The notes: generated by a model not told the origin, from the letters alone. Positions 1 through 9,470 are shown, numbered from the stretch's first letter. The stretch: DNA of 64,000 nucleotides from Levilactobacillus humaensis (GCF_024345185.1 NZ_BROB01000012.1:1-64000); one strand, 5' to 3'. Translations and numbers: made by a program.

Positions 1-86
1 AATTACTGAACCGCCGTATACGGAACCGTACGTACGGTGGTGTGAGAGGTCGGTAGTCGAAACAATCGGCTACCTCCCACTCGATT
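1..86 (+). mobile_element. Group II intron, 3' end only (domains V and VI)
   Basis: The sequence folds as the two last domains of a group II intron. Domain V: a 9-bp stem pairs 10-18 with 33-41, followed by a 4-bp upper stem (19-22 with 27-30), a GAAC loop and a two-base CG bulge at 31-32, which is the family hallmark. Domain VI: a 9-bp stem pairs 52-60 with 66-74, with lower pairs 44-46/80-82 and an unpaired A79, the likely branch point, 6-7 bases from the intron end near 85-86. The remaining intron and any reverse transcriptase/maturase gene would lie left of the window. The exact 3' splice site and the interrupted sequence are inferred. Confidence 0.85.
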
Positions 87-126
87 AAGCATTTGGTAAA
101 GTTCTGTCTTTCGGTCGGGGACGCCA

Positions 127-156
127 TTGCATTCGGTGGCGGTCGATGGGTAGAAT
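127..156 (+). promoter_or_regulatory. Promoter of the serine hydrolase gene
   Basis: TTGCAT (127-132) and TAGAAT (151-156) are separated by 18 bp. Transcription would begin about 20 bases before the ATG at 183, which supports that start over an upstream in-frame ATG at 93. Confidence 0.5.
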
Positions 157-182
157 GGGAGAAAGAAACAGGAGGTGGCAAG

Positions 183-1202
183 ATGGGTTATCCACAAACG
201 AAGGCGGCCCTCCAACGGCTCGTCACGGAACACGTGGTGCCAGGGGTCAGTTATGCTTTGATCGACGGCGATCGGGTCGAGACCGGTCAGATGGGCGTGG
301 CCGCACTGGTGCCTCAACGTGAAGTGTTGCGGCCGGAGATGCAATACGACGTGGCCTCCCTAACGAAGGTCGTGGGAACCCTGTCGGTGACCTTGCAGCT
401 CCTGGCACAGGGGCGACTTAGCCTAGAGGATCCGATTACCCGGTGGCTACCGGAATGGGGAGATGCGCGGGTCACGGTGCGTCACCTGTTGACACATACC
501 TCCGGGATTACGGGGTATATCCCCAACCGGAACAAACTACCGGCTGATGCGTTAAAGACGGGATTGTTGGGGCTCCACGTAGGGCCAACCTTTAATCGTC
601 AGATGGTTTACGCTGATGTGAATTATGTTTTCATGGGATGGATTATCGAGAAAATTCTAGGGATGTCCATTCAAGCGGCCATTACCCAGCGGGTACTGGA
701 ACCCTTGGGAATGCGGCACAGTACGTTTACGCCCAGTGACCCGCTGCAGTGTATTCCCACGGCGGTTGAACCCGGTCGGGGATTGGTCAGAGGAATTGTT
801 CACGATCCCAAGGGTTGGGTCTTGACCCGCCACTGTGGGTCGGCCGGTCTGTTCAGCACTGTTGATGACCTGGTGCTCTTTTGCCAAGCCTACCTGCATC
901 CCGAGGCGGTGGCCGGTGTGTTACCTCCGGTATTGATCCACGACTTGCTCCGGGACTGGACACCAACTGGTCAGGCTGGCCGATCCCTTGGTTGGGCGCT
1001 GACCACGTCCGCTTGGCCCCAGCCGCATCGGGTGCTGTGGCACTCCGGGTTCACGGGGACCTATCTGGTTTTGGATCCCGTAGCCGATCAGGCGATGGTC
1101 TTTCTTTCCAACCGGGTTTATCCCGTCGCCCCGAATGAACCGTACCTCGATCAGCGAAATGCGGTGATTGGAACTTACTTAGCTGAGAAGACGCGTTCAT
1201 AA
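183..1202 (+). CDS. Beta-lactamase-family serine hydrolase
   Basis: 339-residue protein of the class C beta-lactamase/penicillin-binding-protein-like family (Beta-lactamase, PF00144). The nucleophile motif SLTK is at residues 59-62, a YADVNY motif at 143-148 takes the place of the Y-x-N motif, and HSG near the C-terminus takes the place of K-T-G. No signal peptide is visible, so the enzyme is probably cytoplasmic and more likely an esterase or peptidase-like hydrolase than a true beta-lactamase. The ATG at 183 has a strong AGGAGGTGG ribosome site; the longer in-frame start at 93 would run through the promoter. It stands alone and converges on gatD. Substrate unknown. Confidence 0.85.
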   Translation: MGYPQTKAALQRLVTEHVVPGVSYALIDGDRVETGQMGVAALVPQREVLRPEMQYDVASLTKVVGTLSVTLQLLAQGRLSLEDPITRWLPEWGDARVTVRHLLTHTSGITGYIPNRNKLPADALKTGLLGLHVGPTFNRQMVYADVNYVFMGWIIEKILGMSIQAAITQRVLEPLGMRHSTFTPSDPLQCIPTAVEPGRGLVRGIVHDPKGWVLTRHCGSAGLFSTVDDLVLFCQAYLHPEAVAGVLPPVLIHDLLRDWTPTGQAGRSLGWALTTSAWPQPHRVLWHSGFTGTYLVLDPVADQAMVFLSNRVYPVAPNEPYLDQRNAVIGTYLAEKTRS

Positions 1203-1212
1203 AAACGATCAT

Positions 1213-1252
1213 AAAAAATGCCGCTTCGAGAAATATTCTCGAGGCGGCATTT
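1213..1252 (-). terminator. Terminator of murT-gatD
   Basis: A 15-bp stem (1216-1230 with 1238-1252, one G-U pair) is followed on the minus strand by a run of six T. The plus-strand side has only an interrupted T run, so it may also stop the convergent hydrolase transcript, less efficiently. Confidence 0.85.
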
Positions 1253-1262
1253 GCATTTAAAT

Positions 1263-1967
1263 TTAGAAGGTTGCGGGAATGGACAAGGCTTCCTGTTGGC
1301 TGAAGTCAGCCGTGGGGAATTTCCGCTTGAGAGCAGCAATCAAGAGGTGCTTGGCGATATCACCGTTCCGGGTCAAGATCGGACCGTGGAAGTAGGAGCA
1401 GTAAACATTCTTGTAGATGGCGCCTTCAGTTCCGTCCTCGCCGTTATTACCCTTACCAGAGACCACGTTACCCAGGGGGCGTTCGTCGGTTCCCAGAAAA
1501 GTCCGGCCTTGATGGTTTTCGAAACCGTGGTAGGTCTCACCGGTCTCCTGGTTCTTGATGACGATGTTGCCAATGAACCGGTTGTTATCCTGGGCCAATG
1601 TATAGTGGTCAAGGGCACCAATGCCAGGAAGTTTTTCGCCGTTAGCCCCAATGTAGTAGTGGCCTAAGAGTTGAAAGCCCCCACAGATGGCGAGCAACGG
1701 ACCGTCGGATTCGATGAATTTAGTCAATTCAGCCTTTTTGGTTTGGATGTCTTGGGAAACAATGGTTTGTTCGAAGTCTTGGCCCCCACCAAAGAAGGCG
1801 AGGTCATAGTCAGCGGCATGAAAATCTTCCTCCAAGCTGACGACTTTAACGTTTAAGTGGACGTCCATTTGTTTGGCATAGTAGTTTAACGCCAGAATGT
1901 TACCGACGTCTCCGTAGGTGTTCATTAAGTCTCCGTATAGGTGAGCCACGTTTAATTCGTAGGTCAT
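1263..1967 (-). CDS. gatD: Lipid II isoglutaminyl synthase, glutaminase subunit GatD
   Basis: 234-residue class I glutamine amidotransferase-like protein. It releases ammonia from glutamine and passes it to MurT, which amidates the alpha-carboxylate of D-Glu in lipid II to give D-isoglutamine. The nucleophile Cys95 sits in a LLAICGGFQ elbow and the catalytic His194 in SYFHGP, with the spacing of the Staphylococcus and Streptococcus enzymes. Its ATG overlaps the murT stop by 4 bp (ATGA), which implies translational coupling and fits the obligatory MurT-GatD complex. Length and neighbours leave little room for another cobyric-acid-type function. Confidence 0.95.
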   Translation of the reverse strand: MTYELNVAHLYGDLMNTYGDVGNILALNYYAKQMDVHLNVKVVSLEEDFHAADYDLAFFGGGQDFEQTIVSQDIQTKKAELTKFIESDGPLLAICGGFQLLGHYYIGANGEKLPGIGALDHYTLAQDNNRFIGNIVIKNQETGETYHGFENHQGRTFLGTDERPLGNVVSGKGNNGEDGTEGAIYKNVYCSYFHGPILTRNGDIAKHLLIAALKRKFPTADFSQQEALSIPATF

Positions 1968-3313
1968 ACGCCCAATCCCTCCTTAATGTAGCCCTTAGCG
2001 GCTAGAATCTTACGCATCTGTAGCATGGCCGTGTAGGTGGCCAGAACGTAAACGCGTTCGGTTGGCACCAGCTTGATCTGTTCGACGACCTTTTCCAGAT
2101 CGGGTTCCACGATGTGGTGGCTATCTGGAATCCCGGCCACCTTGAGGCGGAAGGTGATATCTTTGTAGCGTTCACCACCAGTGATAACGGTCGGAATGTC
2201 CAAGTTAACCAGTTGCTCGAAGTCACCATCCCAGATCCAACTCGTATCGATCCCATCAGCATAGTTGGCGTTGAGCAGGCCGACCAGTGAAAATTGGTGG
2301 GTGTCCGTGCCAATCATGTGTAGGACCTGGTCCAAGCCCACAGGGTTCTTAACCAGAATGATTGTGACCTGTTTGCCATCAACGTCGATGACTTCTTGGC
2401 GGCCAAAGACTCGTTCGTTCGCGGTAAAGGCCTGCGAAATTTGGTCAGGTGAAACCTCGAGGAACCGGCCCACGGCATAGGCAGCCAGGGCATTGTAGAT
2501 GTTATACGTTCCCCCGACACCGATCGTGTAGGAATGGCCGTCCAAGTCAAAAGTAGATGACGTTGGAGTTTGTTCACCCAACTTGGTCAAACGATAGGTC
2601 AGTTCTGGCCGGTGGAAGCCACAGTTGGGACAGAAGTACTTGCCTTGGTTGCTATAGGTTAAGGAATGATAATGCAGGATGTGTTCACAAACGGGACACA
2701 GGACCCCATCGGTATTGGGCTTTGCCTTGAAGTCACCGTCTGGTTGATCGTCAAACCCATAGTATTGAATGGGGTTGGGTAGCTCCTTAGAGTTAAAGAG
2801 CGGGGAATCACCGTTGGCAATAATGGTGGCTTCGGGGGCTAAAGCCACCCCATCCAAGATCTTTTGGTAGGTCGTGTAAATTTCCCCGTAACGGTCCATT
2901 TGATCGCGGAAGATGTTCGTGAAGACAAAGGCCTTAGGCTGAATGTACTTGGTGACCTTGATCACGTTAGCCTCATCGACTTCAAGGACGGCAATGGGCC
3001 GACCAGTCTTAGGCCGTTTGGCATTCAGAAAGGTTGTGACAATCCCTTGTTCCATGTTGGAACCGGTCGGGTTCGTCAGAATAGATGGGTACTTCTGACC
3101 CAACACGGAGACGGTGAGGGCCGTGGTCAACGTTTTCCCGTTGGTCCCAGTGATGACGATGACGTCGTAGTTGGCCCCCAAAGCCTTCAGAATGTTGGGG
3201 TCGAGCTTTAAGGTAATCTTTCCAGGGAGGGAACTGCCCCCGTGAAGGAAGGTGTGGAGAAACCAGTAAGAGGATCTCCCCGCAAAGGTGGCAAAGCCGC
3301 TTCTCAATGACAT
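1964..3313 (-). CDS. murT: Lipid II isoglutaminyl synthase, Mur ligase subunit MurT
   Basis: 449-residue Mur-ligase-family protein. It activates the D-Glu carboxylate of lipid II with ATP and uses ammonia from GatD to amidate it, which is needed for efficient peptidoglycan cross-linking. The ATP-binding GTNGK motif is at residues 56-60. A zinc-ribbon insertion typical of MurT has cysteines 206, 209, 228 and 231. A DUF1727-type C-terminal domain ends the protein. ATG follows an AAGGAG ribosome site. First gene of a two-gene operon with gatD. Confidence 0.95.
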   Translation of the reverse strand: MSLRSGFATFAGRSSYWFLHTFLHGGSSLPGKITLKLDPNILKALGANYDVIVITGTNGKTLTTALTVSVLGQKYPSILTNPTGSNMEQGIVTTFLNAKRPKTGRPIAVLEVDEANVIKVTKYIQPKAFVFTNIFRDQMDRYGEIYTTYQKILDGVALAPEATIIANGDSPLFNSKELPNPIQYYGFDDQPDGDFKAKPNTDGVLCPVCEHILHYHSLTYSNQGKYFCPNCGFHRPELTYRLTKLGEQTPTSSTFDLDGHSYTIGVGGTYNIYNALAAYAVGRFLEVSPDQISQAFTANERVFGRQEVIDVDGKQVTIILVKNPVGLDQVLHMIGTDTHQFSLVGLLNANYADGIDTSWIWDGDFEQLVNLDIPTVITGGERYKDITFRLKVAGIPDSHHIVEPDLEKVVEQIKLVPTERVYVLATYTAMLQMRKILAAKGYIKEGLGV

Positions 3314-3378
3314 GAATTGTCGCTCCTTAATTGCACTAATTTTTTTAAAATTGCCGTTTCATTAATATTCAAACATTC

Positions 3379-3488
3379 ATTTTAGCATTTTTTCTGGAAA
3401 TAGGGGAGCGGCGGGCCTGAACTTTGTTAAATCGCAAGGAAAGTTTGCGCGGTCTGAGGTCGAATTTTCAGGTGTAATCAGCTATAAT
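3379..3488. promoter_or_regulatory. Divergent promoters of murT (-) and tdk (+)
   Basis: On the minus strand an extended -10 (TGC then TAAAAT, 3387 to 3379) lies about 65 bp before murT. On the plus strand a perfect TATAAT (3483-3488) lies about 30 bp before tdk. Neither has a good -35 box at 17 bp, so the calls rest on the -10 elements. Confidence 0.5.
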
Positions 3489-3519
3489 AGATAGAAACTG
3501 TCAAAAAGGTGGGAGTAAC

Positions 3520-4104
3520 GTGGCACAGCTGTTTTTTCGGTACGGTGCAATGAATAGTGGGAAAACGATCGAGATTTTAAAGGTCGCGCATAACTACGAG
3601 GAACAACACAAGCGGGTCATCATCATGACCAGTGGCCTGGACACCAGAGATCAGGTCGGTTACATTGCCAGTCGAATTGGGCTGAAGCGAGAAGCCCATC
3701 CAATTTTTGAAGAGACCAACTTGTATGACGAGGTTAAACGCATCGACGAGCACGCCAACTGTGTGTTAATTGATGAGGCTCAGTTCCTTACCAAGGATCA
3801 CGTGTTGCAATTGGCCCGTGTGGTGGATGAGTTAAAGGTCCCCGTCATGACGTTTGGCTTGAAGAATGACTTTAGAAATGAACTGTTTGAGGGCTCCAAG
3901 TATCTGTTACTGTATGCAGATAAGATTGAAGAAATGAAGACCATTTGCTGGTTCTGTGCCAAGAAGGCCATTATGAATCTGCGGTTCCACGACAACCAAC
4001 CGGTTTACGAGGGCGAACAAGTCCAAATCGGGGGGAATGAGGCTTACTACCCCGTTTGTCGGCGGCATTATTTCAATCCACCATTAGATCAGATCGGTAA
4101 ATAA
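3520..4104 (+). CDS. tdk: Thymidine kinase
   Basis: 194-residue type II thymidine kinase. It phosphorylates thymidine (and deoxyuridine) with ATP in pyrimidine salvage. The P-loop GAMNSGKT is at residues 9-16 and the Walker B/catalytic DEAQF near residue 90. The C-terminal zinc lasso is formed by CWFC and a distal C-R-R-H. The start is GTG, preceded by AAAGGTGGGAG and by a TATAAT box about 30 bp upstream. It leads the run tdk-prfA-prmC-sua5, an order conserved from Bacillus to Lactobacillus. Confidence 0.96.
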   Translation: MAQLFFRYGAMNSGKTIEILKVAHNYEEQHKRVIIMTSGLDTRDQVGYIASRIGLKREAHPIFEETNLYDEVKRIDEHANCVLIDEAQFLTKDHVLQLARVVDELKVPVMTFGLKNDFRNELFEGSKYLLLYADKIEEMKTICWFCAKKAIMNLRFHDNQPVYEGEQVQIGGNEAYYPVCRRHYFNPPLDQIGK

Positions 4105-4125
4105 CGAAACGAGGTTAAGTAGAGA

Positions 4126-5211
4126 ATGGACGAGATGTTTGAAAAACTGCAAGCCGTAGCGGACCGCTATGACGAGCTGAATGAATTAATTAGTGACCCC
4201 GCAATTATTGCGGATACCCAACGTTTCATGAAGCTTTCGAAAGAAGAAGGCGAATTGCGGGAAACGGTGGACAAGTATCACCAATTCGAAGATGTCACCA
4301 AGCAAATCAAGGATGACGAGGACATGTTGTATGAAAAGTTAGACGACGACATGGCCTCTATGGTCAAGGATGAATTGAAAGACCTGGAAGCCCAAAAGGA
4401 ACAGCTAGAAGAAGACATCAAGCTGTTGTTGTTGCCTAAGGATCCTAATGATGACAAGAATATCATCATGGAAATCCATGGGGCAGCCGGTGGGGATGAA
4501 GCCAGCTTATTTGCGGCCGATCTCTTTAGCATGTACTCCAAGTATGCCGAACGCCAAGGCTGGAAGATTGAAGTCGTTGATGAGAATGCCACCGAAGTTG
4601 GTGGGTTCAAGGAAATTGTTATCATGATTACCGGAGACAAGGTTTACTCGAAGCTTAAGTTTGAAAATGGGGCTCACCGAGTGCAACGAGTGCCAGCAAC
4701 CGAATCAGCCGGTCGGGTGCATACCAGTACTGCGACGGTTGGGGTCATGCCTGAGGAAGAAGAAGTCGACATTGACATCGATCCTAAGGATATTCGGACT
4801 GACGTTTACCGGTCTTCTGGTGCCGGTGGTCAACATATTAACAAGACCTCCTCTGCCGTGCGGATGACCCACTTACCAACGGGGATCGTCGTTGCCATGC
4901 AAGATGAACGGTCACAACAACAAAACCGGGCTAAGGCCATGCAGATTCTGCGGGCCCGGGTCTATGATTACTACAAGCAACAGGAACGTAGCGCCTACGA
5001 TGCCGAACGGAAGTCCGCAGTGGGGACGGGGGACCGGTCTGAACGGATCAGAACCTACAATTATCCACAAAACCGGGTGACCGATCACCGCATCGGCTTG
5101 ACGTTGAATAAACTTGACCGGATTATGAACGGGGAACTCGATGACATCATCGATGCCTTGATTCTTTCCGATCAAGCCGCTAAATTGGAAAATTTAAAGA
5201 ACAATGACTAA
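4126..5211 (+). CDS. prfA: Peptide chain release factor 1
   Basis: 361-residue RF1. It reads UAA and UAG in the ribosomal A site and triggers hydrolysis of peptidyl-tRNA. The tripeptide anticodon PAT is at residues 190-192, which marks RF1 rather than RF2, and the catalytic GGQ at 234-236 is flanked by the usual SGA and HIN. Length is typical. The Gln of GGQ is the substrate of PrmC, encoded next and overlapping by 8 bp, which suggests translational coupling of factor and modifying enzyme. Confidence 0.98.
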   Translation: MDEMFEKLQAVADRYDELNELISDPAIIADTQRFMKLSKEEGELRETVDKYHQFEDVTKQIKDDEDMLYEKLDDDMASMVKDELKDLEAQKEQLEEDIKLLLLPKDPNDDKNIIMEIHGAAGGDEASLFAADLFSMYSKYAERQGWKIEVVDENATEVGGFKEIVIMITGDKVYSKLKFENGAHRVQRVPATESAGRVHTSTATVGVMPEEEEVDIDIDPKDIRTDVYRSSGAGGQHINKTSSAVRMTHLPTGIVVAMQDERSQQQNRAKAMQILRARVYDYYKQQERSAYDAERKSAVGTGDRSERIRTYNYPQNRVTDHRIGLTLNKLDRIMNGELDDIIDALILSDQAAKLENLKNND

Positions 5212-6046
5212 CGCCCACACTTACCTGACGGCATTGCGGTGGGGTGAGGACCAGTTACAGGAGACGACGGCCGATCCGGCCGCCGCACAGTACCTCTTAC
5301 TGGAGAGTCATCGGTGGTCATTTACCCAGTTGGTTCAGCACTATCGTGATCCGATGCCGAATGCCGAGTGGGTGACCTATCAGCAGCAAATAGCTCGGAT
5401 CGTCGCCGGTGAACCCGCCCAATATATCTTGGGTCGAGCGCCGTTCTACGGTCATGACTTTCGAGTCACACCAGCCACATTGATTCCCCGTCAAGAAACG
5501 GAGGAGTTAGTCGCCTGGATCTTAGACGATGTCGTCGCTGTCGGCCAGCACGTGTTAGACGTGGGCACCGGGAGCGGCGCCATTGCCGTGACCCTCAAGA
5601 CGCAACGGCCTGAGTGGTTAGTGACGGCCACGGATATCTCGGCTGAGGCGGTGGCGGTCGCTCGTGAGAATGCCATGGCACAACACGCCGAGGTGACCTT
5701 TGCGGTCGGGGATCTATTTACCCCGGTAGCTGGTCAACGGTTTGACGTCATCGTGTCTAATCCGCCCTACATCGATCGGTCGGAGACGGCTGTGATGGAT
5801 GATAGCGTGAAACGCTTTGAGCCCGACCAGGCTTTATTTGCCGCGGATCACGGTCTGGCGTTTTATCGCCGTTTTGCCGCAGAATTAGCCCAACGACTGA
5901 CGCCAACGGGGCAATTCTTTGCGGAAATTGGCTATCAGCAAGGCGCAGTGGTACGAGCGATCTTTGAAACGGCACTGCCCACGGCAACCGTAACGATTCG
6001 CCAGGACATCAACGGGCAAGACCGGATGGTTCGAGTTCAGCTCTAA
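5204..6046 (+). CDS. prmC: Release factor glutamine methyltransferase PrmC (HemK)
   Basis: 280-residue SAM-dependent methyltransferase that N5-methylates the Gln of the GGQ motif in RF1 and RF2. A helical N-terminal substrate-binding domain (to about residue 85) is followed by a Rossmann fold with the SAM motif DVGTGSG at 119-125 and the substrate-glutamine motif NPPY at 186-189. It starts inside the end of prfA. GC content is slightly above its neighbours, with no other sign of transfer. Confidence 0.96.
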   Translation: MTNAHTYLTALRWGEDQLQETTADPAAAQYLLLESHRWSFTQLVQHYRDPMPNAEWVTYQQQIARIVAGEPAQYILGRAPFYGHDFRVTPATLIPRQETEELVAWILDDVVAVGQHVLDVGTGSGAIAVTLKTQRPEWLVTATDISAEAVAVARENAMAQHAEVTFAVGDLFTPVAGQRFDVIVSNPPYIDRSETAVMDDSVKRFEPDQALFAADHGLAFYRRFAAELAQRLTPTGQFFAEIGYQQGAVVRAIFETALPTATVTIRQDINGQDRMVRVQL

Positions 6047-6074
6047 GTTTAGGGAATGGGAGAGAAGAGACGGA

Positions 6075-7103
6075 ATGGAAACAAAAATTTTTAAACCCAA
6101 TCAGATTAGCGAAGCGGCCGCTGCCATCAAGGCCGGACAACTCGTGGCCTTTCCCACCGAGACCGTGTATGGTCTAGGCGCGGATGCCACCAACGAGGCC
6201 GCCGTGAAACAGGTGTATTTGGCCAAGGGACGTCCGAGTGATAATCCACTGATTGTCCACGTGACGGGCCAAGCCACCGTAGAACGGTATGCCGAACCCC
6301 TGTCAGATAAGGCCAAAGCGCTCATCAAGGCCTTTTGGCCTGGATCGCTGACACTGATCTTCAAGTTACAGCCAGGAGCCTTTTCACCTGCTGTGACTGG
6401 GGGATTGCATACGGCTGCTTTCCGGAATCCAGACAATCAGGTAACTCTGGACCTCATCAAAGAGGCCGGAGTTCCGTTGGTAGGACCATCTGCCAATACT
6501 TCTGGTAAACCCAGTCCAACCTTAGCCAAGCACGTTTACCATGACTTAAATGGTAAAATTGCGGGAATCTTGGATGACGGCCCTACCGAAGTGGGGGTCG
6601 AATCAACGGTCTTGGACATGTCGACCGACGTGCCAACGATCTTGCGCCCAGGCGCCGTGACCGAGGAAGAACTCGAGGCCGTGATTGGCACCGTTCGATC
6701 AACCCATCATAAGGTTGGGGCGACCGAAGTACCTAAGGCGCCGGGGATGAAGTACAAACACTACGCGCCCAATGCGCAAGTCTACATTGTTGATCACGTG
6801 ACGGATTGGGCGGCAGCGCTCAAGTGGGCCGGTCAACAGGACGACGCGATTGGGGTCATGGCACTCGACCACACGTTGAGTGGCTTGACGTTACCCCAGA
6901 ATGCCGAATTCTTCTCACTGGGTCGCGACTTGCCAAGTGCCAGCCACCGACTGTTCGCCGGCTTACGCCACTTCGACCTGGAATCACCCGTCAAGGGCAT
7001 TTTAGCTCAGGGATTCTCCGATGAAGGCTTAGGTGCGGCTTACATGAACCGCCTCAATAAGTCTGCGGGTCAGGTTCACTTTACAAAAGACCAATTATTA
7101 TAA
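6075..7103 (+). CDS. sua5: Threonylcarbamoyl-AMP synthase (Sua5 type)
   Basis: 342-residue Sua5/YrdC protein. It makes threonylcarbamoyl-AMP from threonine, bicarbonate and ATP, the first step of t6A37 formation in tRNAs that read ANN codons. The YrdC domain (about 10-195) shows the PTETVYGLG motif near residue 27, KGRPSDNPL, and the conserved GPSANTSG. The C-terminal Sua5 domain (about 210-340) distinguishes it from the short TsaC form. It follows prmC closely and probably shares its transcript. Confidence 0.95.
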   Translation: METKIFKPNQISEAAAAIKAGQLVAFPTETVYGLGADATNEAAVKQVYLAKGRPSDNPLIVHVTGQATVERYAEPLSDKAKALIKAFWPGSLTLIFKLQPGAFSPAVTGGLHTAAFRNPDNQVTLDLIKEAGVPLVGPSANTSGKPSPTLAKHVYHDLNGKIAGILDDGPTEVGVESTVLDMSTDVPTILRPGAVTEEELEAVIGTVRSTHHKVGATEVPKAPGMKYKHYAPNAQVYIVDHVTDWAAALKWAGQQDDAIGVMALDHTLSGLTLPQNAEFFSLGRDLPSASHRLFAGLRHFDLESPVKGILAQGFSDEGLGAAYMNRLNKSAGQVHFTKDQLL

Positions 7104-7113
7104 GTTTGATGAG

Positions 7114-7184
7114 CAAGGCGGTCCCGCCAGAGCTGAAAGTTTGGTAGAATGAAACCAACTACAGTTCAGGAGGGACCGCCATTG
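7114..7184 (+). promoter_or_regulatory. Nested hairpin masking the glyA ribosome site and start codon
   Basis: Complementary segments nest exactly: 7114-7116 (CAA) with the TTG start 7182-7184; 7117-7125 with 7172-7180 (9 bp, perfect); 7133-7137 with 7165-7169 (5 bp); 7138-7145 with 7154-7160 (7 bp, one bulged T); apical loop AGAATGAA. The ribosome site AGGAGGG (7168-7174) and the start codon fall in the 3' arms. The layout is that of a translational switch, acting on read-through transcripts from sua5. I do not recognise it as SMK/SAM-III, the tetrahydrofolate riboswitch or another named class. A TAGAAT at 7145-7150 lacks a -35, so a promoter inside the loop is unlikely. Confidence 0.6.
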
Positions 7185-8423
7185 AATTTTAAAGAACAGG
7201 ATCCAGCTTTATGGGGCGCCATTGCGCATGAGGAACAGCGGCAAGAGGATACCATTGAGTTGATTGCCTCTGAAAATATCGTCAGTCACGCCGTCCGCAC
7301 GGCACAGGGCTCCGTTCTCACCAACAAGTATGCCGAGGGTTATCCTGGCAAACGGTATTACGGGGGAACCCAGTACATTGATGTCGTCGAACAACTGGCG
7401 ATTGACCGTGCTAAGAAGCTCTTCAACGCCGAATACGCCAATGTGCAACCCCATTCCGGTTCACAGGCCAATCAGGCGGTCTATGCGGCCTTTTTGAAGC
7501 CTGGGGACACCATCCTGGGGATGGGTCTGGATGCCGGCGGTCATTTGACCCATGGGGCCAAGGTGAACTTCTCCGGTAAGCTTTATCAAGCCTACAGCTA
7601 TGGGTTGAATCCGGAGACCGAACTTTTAGACTATGACATGATTCGTGACCTCGCCTTAAAGGTGAAACCACAGTTGATTGTGGCAGGGGCCTCGGCCTAC
7701 TCACGGACAATTGACTTCCAAGCCTTCAGAGACATCGCCGACGAAGTAGGGGCCTATCTGATGGTAGATATGGCCCATATTGCCGGTCTGGTTGCGGCTG
7801 GGCGCCACCCTTCACCAGTTGGCATTGCTGACGTGGTCACCACGACGACGCACAAGACCCTTCGTGGGCCACGAGGGGGCCTCATCCTCTCGCAAGCGGA
7901 GAATGCCAAGCGACTGAACTCAGCCGTCTTCCCCGGCACGCAAGGCGGTCCTTTGGAACACGTGATTGCCGGTAAGGCTGCGGCGTTCTTTGAAGACCTC
8001 CAGCCAGAGTTTACCGACTACGCACAGGCAATTATCGACAATGCCCAAGCTATGGCCGATGAATTTAACAAGTTGCCAACGGTTCGCGTCGTTTCCGGTG
8101 GGACTGACAACCACTTGATGACCTTGGACCTTTCTGCCACCGATTTAAATGGGAAACAGGCGCAGGAACTGCTGGATAGCGTCATGATTACGACGAATAA
8201 AGAAGCGATTCCTAATGAAACGTTGAGTCCGTTCAAGACCTCAGGTATTCGGTTAGGAACACCAGCTATCACAACGCGTGGATTCAATCCAGACGAGTGT
8301 CGCGAGGTAGCTCAGCTCATCGTGAAGACCATCTTAAACGCTAATGACGAGACGGTGTTAGCTGAGGTCCGTGACCAGGTTAGAACGTTGACAGCGGCTC
8401 ATCCACTGAGTGCGTTAAATTAA
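7182..8423 (+). CDS. glyA: Serine hydroxymethyltransferase
   Basis: 413-residue PLP enzyme (fold type I) that converts serine and tetrahydrofolate to glycine and 5,10-methylene-THF, the main one-carbon source. The PLP-binding lysine is K225 in the [14 protein letters not shown] segment. I chose the TTG at 7182 because AGGAGGG sits 8 bp upstream and the protein then has the family length; an in-frame ATG 33 bp earlier has no ribosome site and adds 11 unconserved residues. Translation is probably controlled by the hairpin that covers this start. Upstream of upp, as in other lactobacilli. Confidence 0.97.
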   Translation: MNFKEQDPALWGAIAHEEQRQEDTIELIASENIVSHAVRTAQGSVLTNKYAEGYPGKRYYGGTQYIDVVEQLAIDRAKKLFNAEYANVQPHSGSQANQAVYAAFLKPGDTILGMGLDAGGHLTHGAKVNFSGKLYQAYSYGLNPETELLDYDMIRDLALKVKPQLIVAGASAYSRTIDFQAFRDIADEVGAYLMVDMAHIAGLVAAGRHPSPVGIADVVTTTTHKTLRGPRGGLILSQAENAKRLNSAVFPGTQGGPLEHVIAGKAAAFFEDLQPEFTDYAQAIIDNAQAMADEFNKLPTVRVVSGGTDNHLMTLDLSATDLNGKQAQELLDSVMITTNKEAIPNETLSPFKTSGIRLGTPAITTRGFNPDECREVAQLIVKTILNANDETVLAEVRDQVRTLTAAHPLSALN

Positions 8424-8458
8424 TTAACAAAAAAACGTTTTCATTTTAAATTAGTCCG

Positions 8459-8485
8459 TTGCAATGGCTTAGATAATGGTACAAT
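8459..8485 (+). promoter_or_regulatory. Promoter of upp
   Basis: Extended -10 (TGG then TACAAT, 8477-8485) with a TTGCAA 15 bp upstream, a short spacing compensated by the TGn. Twenty bases earlier, 8431-8444 read on the minus strand resemble a CcpA cre site (ATGAAAACGTTTTT), but the last two positions do not match. Confidence 0.55.
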
Positions 8486-8514
8486 TGTAAGAAATCACAA
8501 AGGAGCGTTTATTC

Positions 8515-9144
8515 ATGGGGAAGTTTCAAGTACTTGACCACCCGTTGATTCAACACAAGTTAACAATTATTCGGAACAAAAACTGCGGAACTCGTAGTTT
8601 TCGCGAGGTTGTTAACGAAATTTCGACGCTGATGGCATACGACGTTTCACGCGACATGCCATTACAAGACAAGCAGATCGAGACACCAATGGGCCAGATG
8701 ACGGCAAAAGAGTTATCTGGTAAGAAAGTTGCCATTGTACCAATCCTGCGTGCCGGTATCGGAATGGTCGATGGCATCCTAGAATTGATTCCAGCCGCCA
8801 AGGTTGGTCACATCGGGATGTACCGTGACGAAAAGACCTTACAACCCCACGAATACTTTGTTAAGTTGCCGTCTGACATTGACCAACGACAGATTTTTGT
8901 TGTCGACCCAATGTTGGCAACTGGTGGTTCTGCTATCATGGCAATCGATGCCTTGAAGAAGCGGGGCGCTAGCAACATGAAGTTTGTGTGCTTAGTTTCA
9001 GCACCAGAAGGCGTCAAAGCCTTACAAGAAGCCCATCCAGACGTTGACATTTACACGGCTGCTTTGGATGATCATTTAAATGAAGATGGCTACATTGTTC
9101 CGGGATTAGGCGATGCGGGTGACCGTTTGTTTGGAACAAAGTAA
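8515..9144 (+). CDS. upp: Uracil phosphoribosyltransferase
   Basis: 209-residue enzyme that makes UMP from uracil and PRPP in pyrimidine salvage. The PRPP-binding loop [10 protein letters not shown] is at residues 131-140, and the C-terminal GDAGDR uracil-binding stretch is present. Length is exactly that of the family. AAAGGAG precedes the ATG. It has its own promoter and terminator between glyA and the ATP synthase operon, a position conserved in Bacillus and lactobacilli. Confidence 0.98.
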   Translation: MGKFQVLDHPLIQHKLTIIRNKNCGTRSFREVVNEISTLMAYDVSRDMPLQDKQIETPMGQMTAKELSGKKVAIVPILRAGIGMVDGILELIPAAKVGHIGMYRDEKTLQPHEYFVKLPSDIDQRQIFVVDPMLATGGSAIMAIDALKKRGASNMKFVCLVSAPEGVKALQEAHPDVDIYTAALDDHLNEDGYIVPGLGDAGDRLFGTK

Positions 9145-9155
9145 ACATAATTTTC

Positions 9156-9192
9156 AAGTCTGACCGAGTCCCCGGTCAGGCTTGTTCTTTTT
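9156..9192 (+). terminator. Terminator of upp
   Basis: An 11-bp stem (9156-9166 with 9173-9183), loop AGTCCC, followed by TTGTTCTTTTT. Confidence 0.85.
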
Positions 9193-9328
9193 ATGAAAAA
9201 ATGATGAGTAAGCGACCAAATCAGCGGTTTAACGGGCTCTCTCTGGAAGCGTTCTCATTGTTTTCACAGCGCTTTTTGCAAAGCTATGAAAGAAAATGAT
9301 TTTCTTAGTGAAAAATAGGAAATAGGCT

Positions 9329-9357
9329 TTGTCTTTTCCCGATTTTGGTGGTATCAT
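9329..9357 (+). promoter_or_regulatory. Promoter of the ATP synthase operon
   Basis: TTGTCT (9329-9334), 17-bp spacer, extended TGG-TATCAT -10 (9349-9357). The roughly 105-base untranslated leader to atpB carries no structure I recognise. The rest of the 326-bp gap after upp (9193-9328) contains nothing I can name. No atpI gene precedes atpB. Confidence 0.75.
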
Positions 9358-9470
9358 TTTTAATGTGTTTGGGCGCGCTTTCTTACGCCTAAAAATTCGC
9401 GACAATGGTCTTAAATGATTACAGGTTGAAAGGACCAGGCGAAAATGTCTTCGAAAAGAGGTGATATTAG

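Noticed and set aside
93-182. Longer N-terminus for the serine hydrolase
   Set aside because: It would span the promoter and the ribosome site, and has no site of its own.
183-1202. True beta-lactamase or PBP
   Set aside because: No signal peptide, and the second and third motifs deviate; called only as a family serine hydrolase.
7145-7150. TAGAAT as a glyA -10 box
   Set aside because: No -35 at 16-19 bp, and it is located in the loop of the glyA hairpin.
8431-8444. CcpA cre site before upp
   Set aside because: The core fits but the final two consensus bases do not, and upp is not a typical CcpA target; kept only as a remark.
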